Assembly: GCA_964410505.1 (NCBI GenBank)
Contig: CAYPGR010000010.1
Location: 1-39,485 of the forward strand
Direction: 5' to 3'
DNA from: UBA1361 sp041656375
Lineage (GTDB): Bacteria; Bacillota_I; Bacilli_A; RFN20; CAG-826
DNA length: 39,485 nt
Part shown: piece by piece, positions 1-8,061 of the stretch
How the letters are laid out: every line of letters starts with the position of its first letter
Numbering within the stretch: the stretch's first letter is position 1
The notes under the pieces: model-generated
What the model saw: the letters and a program-made list of their open reading frames with translations, nothing else
Told to the model about the DNA's origin: nothing
The model's database searches: none
Translations under genes and position numbers: made by a program

Positions 1-81
1 GCCAGAGAAAAATGCTGTTCTTAGTTAATAACGGATATTACTATGTCTATTTACTCTTATATCAATTAATAACAATAACGC

Positions 82-110
82 TTGCTTCTTTTTTCATTCT
101 TTGTTATTAT
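82..110 (+). promoter_or_regulatory. Sigma-A-type promoter of the leader RNA
   Basis: A -35 box TTGCTT (82-87), a 17-bp spacer and a -10 box TATTAT (105-110) predict transcription starting near 116, just before the structured RNA. Confidence 0.65.
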
Positions 111-113
111 TTT

Positions 114-236
114 GACGTGCCATCAATAGACCGGCGAGGGACAAGCCTTAAAACCCGGCGGCAAACGTTACCGACGTCTGCACACTTAAATGATGGTTAC
201 CTCGACACTTCCCAGTGAATACCGGGATTTTTTTTA
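114..236 (+). ncRNA. Structured leader RNA, possible SAM-I/IV-like riboswitch
   Basis: This compact RNA follows a good promoter and ends near a U-tract. A closing helix pairs CCATCA (120-125) with TGATGG (191-196). Inside lies GAGGGAC...AAACCCGGC (136-159), which resembles the P2 arm of SAM-I riboswitches, preceded by ATCAATAGA where SAM-I has ATCAAGAGA. A hairpin GCAAACGT/ACGTCTGC (161-181) is closed around the loop TACCG. Against a SAM-I call, the UGA kink-turn element and the P4 helix are not visible. Class is therefore uncertain. It could also be an unrelated small RNA, because the lipoprotein downstream has its own -10 box. Confidence 0.4.
210..235 (+). terminator. Terminator of the leader RNA with possible alternative pairing
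   Basis: A short stem TCCC/GGGA (210-213 with 224-227) is followed by eight Ts (228-235). The CCGGG at 222-226 and the T-tract can instead pair with AAAACCCGG at 150-158, nine pairs with one bulge. That pairing would break the upstream RNA fold, so the element could act as a switch. Confidence 0.5.
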
Positions 237-353
237 TCTCTTTTCTTGGCCTGAAAGACGATGGTTATCGTTTTCATGTTGAATCTTCATAAATCATATA
301 TAATAAACGACAACACAATAAATTTTAGAAAGACTAAAGGAAATATAGATCAT

Positions 354-1748
354 ATGAAAAAACGATTATTACCCCTCTTATTGCTCACTTTACTCGTGGG
401 TTGTACCCCAAATTCAAGTAGTAGTGAATCAAGTATGCCAAGCGACTCGCCAAGTGTGAGTGAGGAGGTAAGTCTACCTGAATCTTCTGTCCCAAGTAGC
501 GAAGATGTCATTTCCAGTGAAGACATCACAAGTGAAGATATCACGAGTGAAACTAGTGATAATGTCACTTCCGAAAACCCAAGTTCAAGTGAAGATTCAA
601 GTAGTCAACCCCCAACTTCAACTGAACCGGAAGTCACCTACTCAAATTTATCCGAAATCAAAAACATCGGTGCGACTTTATTTAGTCAGGCCAATGAACG
701 CGGCGTTTATACGTCGACTTATTACGCAGAATTTACGGCGCAACTCTTAAGTGTTCAGGTATACGATACGAATCAAAGTGGCTATACCTCAAGCAATAAA
801 ATCTTAGTCGCCAACGCCACAGGACATTTAATCGTCAGTGTAAACGGTGCTGCTTACGAGAATATCAAAAAATATCATCCTGACCAACAAGTTTATGATT
901 TTAAAGGCTATATTGGCGTTTATAATAACGAAGTTGAAGTAGTGATGGATACGTTTGGTCGACCAACCTACCGTGAGGGCATAACTTTATCATACGACTA
1001 TAAATCCTTTGCCACCCGTGGTACATCGATTCGTAACATGCTGACTAAAGTGAAAACGTTGAAACATAACACGAAAGGTGTGACCTGGAGTCAAGACATT
1101 ACTGTCTACACCCTTAAATACTTAGCCAAAACCGATGATTCGCAAGCGTTATTTACCGATGGGGTTAATGTGATTCCGGTTCATAGCCATAATTATATTA
1201 ATAACAATTTTACGGTTGGAAGTGTCTATGATATTTATGCTCGCGAGGGTTTATTTAATTTTAAACCATCATTAGAATATATTGGGCACACAAGTGTGAG
1301 TAACCCCATTGAATTTACGTATTCTGATGTTGCGACCAGAATGACTGCGGCTGAGCTAAGTTCGTTTAAATTTGAAGTTGATAAACCAAGCGCCTTAAAC
1401 GCAAACATGCGATATGCGGATTCAATTATTAATTTCTATTATTTTGAAGGTTATGCCAATTATTACACCAAAGGGAGTGATGATTTTATTGTGTTTGATG
1501 ACACCGCCAAAGATAACTACTTTGCGATCACTAATGCGAGTAACGGCAAAGCTCTATTTGCCAAAAACGATAGTTGCACAAACTTGTACGGTAATGATTG
1601 GAACTATTGCCCATTTAATGAGTTTGCCTATTCGAAGGCGGAAGATAAAGTCAAAGTTGGATTCTACTTCGCGCCTTATCAATATATCCGTGATAACGCC
1701 CATTATAAGATTTTCGTTTTCGAAGATACCATCCAAGCAATTGTCTAA
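354..1748 (+). CDS. Ser/Glu-rich surface lipoprotein of unknown function
   Basis: The 464-residue product begins with a lipoprotein signal peptide (MKKRLLPLLLL) and a lipobox LLVGC with the lipidated Cys at 17. A low-complexity linker of Ser, Glu, Asp and Thr fills about residues 18-105, with repeats such as SEDIT. The rest is a predicted extracytoplasmic globular part rich in aromatic residues. No catalytic motif is recognised. I chose the ATG at 354 because the signal peptide starts there and AAAGGA lies 10-15 bases upstream; the reading frame stays open further upstream from 261. A -10 box TATAAT lies at 299-304 with a poor -35. A strong hairpin terminator follows. Such proteins are typically anchored outside the membrane, the linker acting as a spacer. 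Confidence 0.85.
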   Translation: MKKRLLPLLLLTLLVGCTPNSSSSESSMPSDSPSVSEEVSLPESSVPSSEDVISSEDITSEDITSETSDNVTSENPSSSEDSSSQPPTSTEPEVTYSNLSEIKNIGATLFSQANERGVYTSTYYAEFTAQLLSVQVYDTNQSGYTSSNKILVANATGHLIVSVNGAAYENIKKYHPDQQVYDFKGYIGVYNNEVEVVMDTFGRPTYREGITLSYDYKSFATRGTSIRNMLTKVKTLKHNTKGVTWSQDITVYTLKYLAKTDDSQALFTDGVNVIPVHSHNYINNNFTVGSVYDIYAREGLFNFKPSLEYIGHTSVSNPIEFTYSDVATRMTAAELSSFKFEVDKPSALNANMRYADSIINFYYFEGYANYYTKGSDDFIVFDDTAKDNYFAITNASNGKALFAKNDSCTNLYGNDWNYCPFNEFAYSKAEDKVKVGFYFAPYQYIRDNAHYKIFVFEDTIQAIV

Positions 1749-1769
1749 TTTTCATAATCCTAATCAGAC

Positions 1770-1800
1770 AAGGGCTTCTCTGTCAGTAGGGGCCCTTTTT
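1770..1800 (+). terminator. Rho-independent terminator after the lipoprotein gene
   Basis: Stem AAGGGC (1770-1775) / GCCCTT (1792-1797), with the T-tract to 1800. Confidence 0.8.
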
Positions 1801-1834
1801 ATGTTAGAATAATAAGAATTTGGAGGTAGAATAC

Positions 1835-2548
1835 ATGGTAAATGAACAAAATAACGTCTTTCTGTTAGAAAACTTATATAACGTCCGACATCTTGGCGGG
1901 TTAGCAACCGCGGAAGGTAAAGTGACTAAAAAACATAAATATATTCGGGGGTCCGCAAAGGGCAGTTTAAGCGAGGATGAAAAGGCGCATTTTTATGCTT
2001 TAGGAACCCGGGTTATCGTTGATCTTCGTTACAGCAACGAAATTACAAAAGTACCGAGTCCATTAAAGGATTTTGGTGATATGAAATACTATCATGTCGA
2101 TATGATGGGTGAATTCTGGCAAATGCGCGAAAAAGGGTATCAAGATTTAAGTGAACTTTATCTTGATCTTCTTGATGATTCACAAGAAAAGATCGCAACG
2201 GTCTTTCGCATTTTTATTAATCATAAGAATGAAGGTATCTATTTTCATTGCACGGCTGGAAAGGATCGGACCGGGGTTATCACGATGCTCATGCTCATGT
2301 TAATTGATGTTCCGCGGGACGTCATTACTGCCAATTACACCGAGTCATTCGAACATAATAAAGCCCGCCCTGGTTACAAGTTCATGAAACCAGAATGGCT
2401 TAAATTCGTCTATTCAGAACCTGAGTACATTGAAAAAGCCATGGATCATGTCAATTTGAAATACGGCGGTGTTCGTCCATATTTAAGTCTTATTGGTTTA
2501 ACGGAAGACGAAATTTCAATCTTAAAATCTACCTTACTTGAAGACTAA
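1835..2548 (+). CDS. Tyrosine/dual-specificity protein phosphatase-like protein
   Basis: This 237-residue protein carries the cysteine-phosphatase signature HCTAGKDRTG, with nucleophile Cys139 and phosphate-binding Arg145. An N-terminal NVRHLGG resembles the NxRDLGG motif of the tyrosine/serine phosphatase family that includes secreted LipA-type enzymes. There is no signal peptide, so it probably acts in the cytoplasm, on phosphoproteins or phosphoinositide-like or other phospho-substrates. The ATG at 1835 is preferred over the in-frame TTG at 1820 because GGAGG at 1822-1826 is placed 8 bases before it. It stands alone between a terminator and the patatin gene. Confidence 0.85.
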   Translation: MVNEQNNVFLLENLYNVRHLGGLATAEGKVTKKHKYIRGSAKGSLSEDEKAHFYALGTRVIVDLRYSNEITKVPSPLKDFGDMKYYHVDMMGEFWQMREKGYQDLSELYLDLLDDSQEKIATVFRIFINHKNEGIYFHCTAGKDRTGVITMLMLMLIDVPRDVITANYTESFEHNKARPGYKFMKPEWLKFVYSEPEYIEKAMDHVNLKYGGVRPYLSLIGLTEDEISILKSTLLED

Positions 2549-2599
2549 AGTGGTCTCATCATTAATCTTTTATGAACGGATAAAAAAGGAATCAAAGCG

Positions 2600-3466
2600 A
2601 TGCGAAAAATCGGATTATTACTCGGCGGGGGAGGGGCTAAAGGGGCCTACCAAGTTGGGGTCTTAAAAGCCTTTGAAGACGCTAAAATATTGCGCCATGT
2701 CCGCGTTATTTCGGGGACTTCGATTGGCGCCATTAATGGTTTTTTACTCATGAATCAATTAAAGGTTTCATCTCTAAAAGATATCTGGGCCACGTTTAAT
2801 AATGATATTATTTATGGAAAAAATAAGTGGACAGAGACGATGTCTGCTAACGGCATTTATCATGTGGATGGGATTTTAGAAAGAATAAAACCATTTCTTA
2901 ATGAAACTGGTTTTCGTAATACCAAGATTGATGGCTATGTCACGACCGCCAAAAGTTTAAAAAGAGGTCTTCTAGCTTCTTTGAATCCAAAATATTTAGA
3001 AAAAGAAGTGATTCATCTCAATAAGAGTCCAGATCCGCTTGCTGCAACCCTTGCAAGTGCCGCCATTCCGCTTGTTTTTAGTCAACAAGAAATGGATGGC
3101 GCTCGTTATGTGGATGGGGGCCTCGTAGATAATTTCCCCCTTAACCCACTTTTAGATGCGGGCGCCGAGATTATTATCTCGGTTGGTTTAAGTCCGAAGT
3201 TTGTCCCCACGACACCTTTGTTAAATAAAATGTGGATTGATCTTACACCCTATGAAGAATTAGGACCGATGATTCGGTCGATGTTAGATTTTAGTCAAAC
3301 TAAATTAGCAATCTATGAAAAAAATGGGTATGTAGCCGGCCGGATGATGATTCGTTATTTAAAGTCAACCAAAAGATTAGGTTTTTTTGGTCGTTTACGT
3401 TTCCAAAAATCGCGTTTAATCACCTTCAAGGAAGTTTCTGAGCAAGGCGCTATAAAGAAGACTTAA
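2600..3466 (+). CDS. Patatin-like phospholipase
   Basis: The 288-residue protein has the three patatin hallmarks. The glycine-rich oxyanion hole GGGGAKG is at residues 9-15, the serine-hydrolase elbow GTSIG has nucleophile Ser41, and the DGG motif supplies Asp172 of the Ser-Asp dyad. Family members hydrolyse acyl chains from phospholipids or glycolipids. No signal peptide is seen, so action on the inner membrane face is likely. An AAAAAAGGA stretch precedes the ATG. It follows the phosphatase by about 50 bases with no terminator, so the two may be co-transcribed. Confidence 0.88.
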   Translation: MRKIGLLLGGGGAKGAYQVGVLKAFEDAKILRHVRVISGTSIGAINGFLLMNQLKVSSLKDIWATFNNDIIYGKNKWTETMSANGIYHVDGILERIKPFLNETGFRNTKIDGYVTTAKSLKRGLLASLNPKYLEKEVIHLNKSPDPLAATLASAAIPLVFSQQEMDGARYVDGGLVDNFPLNPLLDAGAEIIISVGLSPKFVPTTPLLNKMWIDLTPYEELGPMIRSMLDFSQTKLAIYEKNGYVAGRMMIRYLKSTKRLGFFGRLRFQKSRLITFKEVSEQGAIKKT

Positions 3467-3469
3467 CCA

Positions 3470-3498
3470 TTGAAAATTCAGCCCAAAGATGCGATAAT
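3470..3498 (+). promoter_or_regulatory. Promoter for a predicted leaderless ABC exporter mRNA
   Basis: TTGAAA (3470-3475), a 17-bp spacer and GATAAT (3493-3498). Only six bases separate the -10 box from the ATG at 3505, so transcription should start at or next to the start codon. There is no SD. Confidence 0.7.
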
Positions 3499-3504
3499 GG
3501 GGCC

Positions 3505-5235
3505 ATGAAAAAAAGCGGATTATTTAAGTATTTTAAAGTCGTGTGGAAAGATATCGTTCTTGCGATATTTTTTGTAATTTTAGAAACCATTTTGGAAACG
3601 ATGATCCCTTTCATGTATTCACAAATTGTTGACGTCGGTCTTGTTAATCGTGATTTACCCTATATTTATTTTTGGGGTAGTTTAATGATTCTATTCGCCG
3701 CACTTTCCTTTTTTGTTGGCATTATTGGTGTTAAATACATTGCACGTGCTGGTCAAGGATATGGGGCTGAATTGCGACGGGTTCAATTTGCGAAACTTCA
3801 AACCCTTGATGCAGAAATTCGCGATCAATTTCAAGTCTCATCACTCATCACCCGCATGACGAACGACACCTATACGATTCAAAATACGATCATTATGGGA
3901 TTCCGCGCGTTATTTAGAGCCCCGTTTATGATTGCGATGGTTTTAATGATGAGTTTTATCCTCAATGCCCAATTAGCTACTCTCTTTGCCATCATCCTGC
4001 CCATTGTGGCGGCTTTAATGTTGATTGTTGTTTTTAAAGTGAAACCTATTTATGAAAAGATGCAAAAACGATTCGATGATTTAAATCGCAGTTTGCAAGA
4101 GAACTTTCAAGCGATACGGGTTGTGAAAGCCTATGTTACCGAAGTGAAAGAAATCGAAAAATTTAATAAGATCAATCAAGATTATCGTCATGTCGCGACC
4201 AATGCTTTTATGACCGTGTCGCTGAATAATCCGCTGATGCAGTTAGGGCTATATGCCTCAATGGTTGGCCTTCTTTATGTGGGTGGTAATCTGATTAAAA
4301 GTGGGGATGCCAAGGTTGGCGAGATTACGGGGTTACTTACCTATGTTTTACAGCTTTTAAATGCCTTACTCATGCTTGTTCAATTACTCATTATGTTTTC
4401 ACGCACCATTGCTTCAGTTGACCGCATAAAAGAAGTACTTCACGCTGAAAACGTTATGGTATTTAATCAAAGCGAATACCGTATTCAGGATGCCCATATA
4501 ACCGTCAAAGATGTTTCTTTTCATTATGACCAAACAGCGAATAGTGCGCCCGTATTAGAAGCCATTAATTTTGAACTTCATAAGGGGGAAACACTTGGCA
4601 TTATCGGACAAACCGGGTCAGGTAAATCAACACTAGTGGCGTTGTTAGCACGCCTTTATGATGTAACAAGTGGTGCAATTTTAGTTGATGGTCAAGATAT
4701 TAGAATGTATTCGGAAGAAGAAATCTTAAAAAATATTCATATTGTATTCCAAAGTAATATGCTTTTTAGCGGCTCGATCTTAGATAACTTAAAGTGGGGC
4801 AATAAAGAGGCAGATGACGTCGAAATTGATCGCGCCCTAAAGGCAAGTCTTAGTGATGAAATTGTCGCTAAACTAGTGGACGGTTTACAAAGTGAAGTTG
4901 GTCAAGCCGGTAGTAATCTTTCCGGTGGTCAAAAGCAACGGATTGGTCTTGCCCGTGCCCTTTTACGTCGCCCTAAAGTGCTGGTTCTTGATGATTCATT
5001 ATCCGCCATTGATACGATCAATGAAGGCAAGATTCGGGCTAATCTAAAAAAATACTATCCTGATTTAACGATTGTTATGGTTTCACAACGCATCAGCGCC
5101 ATCAAAAACGCTGAACATATTATTGTCTTACATGAAGGGCGAATTCACGGCGAAGGTAAACATCAATCCTTATTAGCAACAGATGCCATCTATCGTGATA
5201 TTTATGAGACCCAACTGAAAGGAGCTAAAGCATGA
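3505..5235 (+). CDS. ABC exporter half-transporter, degenerate ATPase subunit
   Basis: At 576 residues this is a standard type I ABC exporter half: six membrane helices over roughly residues 15-300, then a nucleotide-binding domain. Walker A GQTGSGKST is at 368-376 and the ABC signature LSGGQ at 472-476. The residue after Walker B is Asp497 instead of the catalytic Glu, and the switch His is Gln528 (VSQR). Both changes mark the non-hydrolysing site of heterodimeric exporters such as TM287/288, BmrCD and LmrCD. The stop overlaps the start of the next gene by ATGA, so the two are translationally coupled. Substrate is unknown; lipids, peptides or drugs are usual for the family. Confidence 0.9.
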   Translation: MKKSGLFKYFKVVWKDIVLAIFFVILETILETMIPFMYSQIVDVGLVNRDLPYIYFWGSLMILFAALSFFVGIIGVKYIARAGQGYGAELRRVQFAKLQTLDAEIRDQFQVSSLITRMTNDTYTIQNTIIMGFRALFRAPFMIAMVLMMSFILNAQLATLFAIILPIVAALMLIVVFKVKPIYEKMQKRFDDLNRSLQENFQAIRVVKAYVTEVKEIEKFNKINQDYRHVATNAFMTVSLNNPLMQLGLYASMVGLLYVGGNLIKSGDAKVGEITGLLTYVLQLLNALLMLVQLLIMFSRTIASVDRIKEVLHAENVMVFNQSEYRIQDAHITVKDVSFHYDQTANSAPVLEAINFELHKGETLGIIGQTGSGKSTLVALLARLYDVTSGAILVDGQDIRMYSEEEILKNIHIVFQSNMLFSGSILDNLKWGNKEADDVEIDRALKASLSDEIVAKLVDGLQSEVGQAGSNLSGGQKQRIGLARALLRRPKVLVLDDSLSAIDTINEGKIRANLKKYYPDLTIVMVSQRISAIKNAEHIIVLHEGRIHGEGKHQSLLATDAIYRDIYETQLKGAKA

Positions 5236-7079
5236 AAAGGTCTAACAAACCCCAAAATATGAAGCTGACCCTCCGTCGGTTAATGACCTATCTTAATTAT
5301 CGGCCTTGGCAACTTATTCTGATTGTTTTGCTCGTTATTTGGGCGGGTTTTGTCAATGTCTACGGGATTTATCTTTTCCGTTCAATTATCGATAATTATA
5401 TAGTTCATTTTGATTTAGTAGGTTTAACCCGTGAATTAACGAAGTTAGGATTACTCTTCTTTAGTGGGGGAGTCGCTGCCCTTATTTATAATCCTTTAAT
5501 GGTTCGTTATTCGCAAATGGTCATCGCTAAAATTAGAAATGATTTATTTGCTCATAGCCAAAAATTACCCCTTAAATACTTTGATTCACACCCACGGGGT
5601 GAAACAATGAATTATTTTACAAATGATGTTGATACCTTAAATCAGGCGCTTAATACTGGTTTTAATGCGATTATCTTTTCATTTGTGACCGGCGTTGGCA
5701 CAATAGTTTTTCTCTTTTTAATCAATATCTACCTTTCACTTATTGTTGTATTTTTCATTATCTTAATGTTTATCTTTGTTTTTTCGAATGGAAAGAAAAC
5801 ACGGAAAGCGTTTGCGGTTAATCAAAAGAGTGTCGCTCAAATCAATAGCTACGTTGAGGAAATGATTTTAGGACTAAAAGTCTCTTCGATGTTCCACCAT
5901 CAAGATGAAAATATGAAGACTTTCAATAAAAGAAATGAGGATCTACGCTTAACGGGTATTAAGGCGCATACCAATGCTTTAAAAGTAACGCCGACGATTG
6001 TAAGTTTATCTTACTTTAATTACGCAGTAAGTGCGGTTGTTGGCGCCATTTTTGTACTACAAAATTGGATTAGCCTCGGGTCCATGGGAAGTTACCTTAT
6101 CTATGTCCGTCAAAGCTCGAATCCATTTACGAACTTTACCAGTCAATTAAATGCCATTTATAACGGACTTGCCGGTGCGGAACGGATCTTTAAATTCCTT
6201 GATTTAGAAAAAGAAGTAGATGAAGGTAAAATTACCCTTGTCAGTGCGGTGGAAGTGGACGGAAAAATCATCGAAACTGAACATCCAACCCCCTCAATGG
6301 CTTGGAAAATCCCACAAGGTAATGGCACGTATCATTATCAAATGTTTCGTGGCTTTGTCGAGTTTAAAGATGTCACTTTTGGCTATAAAAAAGATGAACC
6401 CGTCCTTAAAAATATTTCTTTATATGCATCAAAAGGTGAAAAAATTGCCCTTGTTGGCTCGACCGGTGCCGGGAAAACTACGATTATTAATCTCATTTCG
6501 CGTTTTTATGAAATCGATAGCGGCCAAATTCTTTATGACGGGATCAACACTAAGGACATTCGTAAAGATGACCTTAGACGGTGTGTGAGTGTTGTCATTC
6601 AAGATACCCATCTATTTACCGGTTCGATTTTTGATAATATTGCCTACCCGACATCAAGAGCAACGATGGCAGAAGTTGAACATGCCGCCCGCATTGCAAA
6701 TGCGAATTTCTTTATTGAACATTTACCGCAAGGTTATCAAACTATTTTGCATGATGATGGTTCGAATTTATCAAGTGGACAACGTCAACTTTTAGCGATT
6801 GCCCGGGCCGCCATTTTACAACCACCCGTGCTTATTTTAGATGAAGCAACAAGTTCGATTGATACGCGCAGTGAAAAACTGATTCAAAAAGCGATGGATC
6901 AACTCATGGAAGATAAAACGGTATTCGTTATTGCCCATCGGCTCAGTACGATTCGCAATGCAAAAGCCATCTTAGTCTTGGAACGTGGATCGATTATTGA
7001 ACGCGGTAGTCATGATGATTTAATTAATGAACAAAAGGTTTACTATCATCTTTATACGGGTCAATTTGAGTGGACATAG
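5232..7079 (+). CDS. ABC exporter half-transporter, catalytic ATPase subunit
   Basis: The partner of the preceding half-transporter, 615 residues. Six membrane helices precede a nucleotide-binding domain with Walker A GSTGAGKTT (409-417), Walker B ending in Glu538, and switch His569. Its signature motif is LSSGQ (513-517) rather than LSGGQ; this signature would complete the degenerate site of the partner. About 30 extra residues (near 330-380, containing HPTPSMAWKIP) separate the membrane part from the nucleotide domain. That insert is typical of the longer subunit of LmrD/YheH-type exporters. Confidence 0.9.
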   Translation: MKRSNKPQNMKLTLRRLMTYLNYRPWQLILIVLLVIWAGFVNVYGIYLFRSIIDNYIVHFDLVGLTRELTKLGLLFFSGGVAALIYNPLMVRYSQMVIAKIRNDLFAHSQKLPLKYFDSHPRGETMNYFTNDVDTLNQALNTGFNAIIFSFVTGVGTIVFLFLINIYLSLIVVFFIILMFIFVFSNGKKTRKAFAVNQKSVAQINSYVEEMILGLKVSSMFHHQDENMKTFNKRNEDLRLTGIKAHTNALKVTPTIVSLSYFNYAVSAVVGAIFVLQNWISLGSMGSYLIYVRQSSNPFTNFTSQLNAIYNGLAGAERIFKFLDLEKEVDEGKITLVSAVEVDGKIIETEHPTPSMAWKIPQGNGTYHYQMFRGFVEFKDVTFGYKKDEPVLKNISLYASKGEKIALVGSTGAGKTTIINLISRFYEIDSGQILYDGINTKDIRKDDLRRCVSVVIQDTHLFTGSIFDNIAYPTSRATMAEVEHAARIANANFFIEHLPQGYQTILHDDGSNLSSGQRQLLAIARAAILQPPVLILDEATSSIDTRSEKLIQKAMDQLMEDKTVFVIAHRLSTIRNAKAILVLERGSIIERGSHDDLINEQKVYYHLYTGQFEWT

Positions 7080-7126
7080 ACCTAGATTGTCCGTGCATAG
7101 CCTATCTTTAGGCCGTTATTCTGTTG

Positions 7127-7132
7127 TATAAT
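7127..7132 (+). promoter_or_regulatory. -10 box of the pentose phosphate operon
   Basis: A consensus TATAAT lies 26 bases before the gnd start; the -35 region is poor. AAAGGAG supplies the ribosome binding site. Confidence 0.45.
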
Positions 7133-7158
7133 GAAGCCACGATAAAGGAGATTTTAAT

Positions 7159-8061
7159 ATGCGTATTAACTTAATTGGATTAGGAAAAATGGGCCTTAAC
7201 ATTGCCCATAATATGATGGATAAAGGTCATGATGTGCGCGCTTATGCCCCAAGCGAAAAAACACGGGCGAAGGCACGAACGGAAGGTATCGTTGTTTTTG
7301 ATGATTATGCTTCGCTTTTAAAACGGGATGGTGATAAACGTCTCATTGTTTGGTTACTCGTACCAAACGCGAGTGTTACAAAGCTATTAAAGGACTTACT
7401 TCCCCTCCTTAAAAAAAGTGATATCGTGATCGATGGCGGGAATAGTAATTATCGCCGTTCAATCGAGCATTATGCCTTCTTAAAAGAACACGGCATTGAT
7501 TTTATTGATCTTGGTACGAGCGGCGGCCAATTTGGTGCGCGTCATGGGGCGTGTTTAATGGCAGGCGGCGAAGATCATGTGGTCCAATATATGGCACCAG
7601 TCTTTCAAGATATTGCCACTAAGGAAGGCTATCTCCATATTGGGAAACCGGGATCGGGTCATTTTGTCAAAATGGTTCATAACGGTATTGAATATGGCAT
7701 GATGCAAGCGATTGGGGAAGGATTTGAATTTTTACGGAAGAGTGAATTTGATCTTGACTTTGCCCGTATCGCAAACCTTTGGAATCATGGGTCAATCATT
7801 GAATCACTTTTAATTAAAAATATTGCGGATGCGTTAAAGAAAAGTCCAGTTCTCGAAGATATCAGCGGCCGGGTCGATGATAGTGGCGAAGGGATGTGGA
7901 TGGTCGAAGAAGCCCTTAAAAATAAAGTGTCGATTCCAGTCATTACGCAAGCCCTCTTTGCCCGCTATAAGAGCAAAGATGACGAAAAATTTAGTGAAAA
8001 GGTCGTCGCTGCCATTCGAAATGAATTTGGTGGTCACGCTGTTTATAAAAAAGATGAATAA
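7159..8061 (+). CDS. gnd: 6-phosphogluconate dehydrogenase, short (GndA/YqeC) type
   Basis: The 300-residue protein has the N-terminal Rossmann motif GLGKMGLNIA, the DGGNS substrate motif, and a helix with the HNGIEYGMMQ catalytic segment. It converts 6-phosphogluconate to ribulose 5-phosphate with CO2 release and a reduced nicotinamide cofactor. The length fits the short branch of the family (about 300 residues), not the 470-residue enterobacterial form. An AAAGGAG ribosome site precedes the ATG. The stop overlaps the zwf start (ATGAATAA, 8054-8061), so the two genes are coupled. Confidence 0.92.
   Translation: MRINLIGLGKMGLNIAHNMMDKGHDVRAYAPSEKTRAKARTEGIVVFDDYASLLKRDGDKRLIVWLLVPNASVTKLLKDLLPLLKKSDIVIDGGNSNYRRSIEHYAFLKEHGIDFIDLGTSGGQFGARHGACLMAGGEDHVVQYMAPVFQDIATKEGYLHIGKPGSGHFVKMVHNGIEYGMMQAIGEGFEFLRKSEFDLDFARIANLWNHGSIIESLLIKNIADALKKSPVLEDISGRVDDSGEGMWMVEEALKNKVSIPVITQALFARYKSKDDEKFSEKVVAAIRNEFGGHAVYKKDE

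Noticed and set aside
1..8. GCCA at the very start as the 3' tip of a tRNA
   Set aside because: Only a few bases are available and no stem can be checked.
12..218. 68-codon open frame over the leader RNA
   Set aside because: It has no SD, overlaps the promoter and structured RNA, and its composition does not look like a protein.
7101..7115. Terminator between the first ABC pair and gnd
   Set aside because: The GCCT/AGGC stem is only four pairs and has no T-run.
7877..8053. Upstream extension of the zwf frame inside gnd
   Set aside because: The Rossmann motif begins just after the ATG at 8054, and gnd is clearly coding there.
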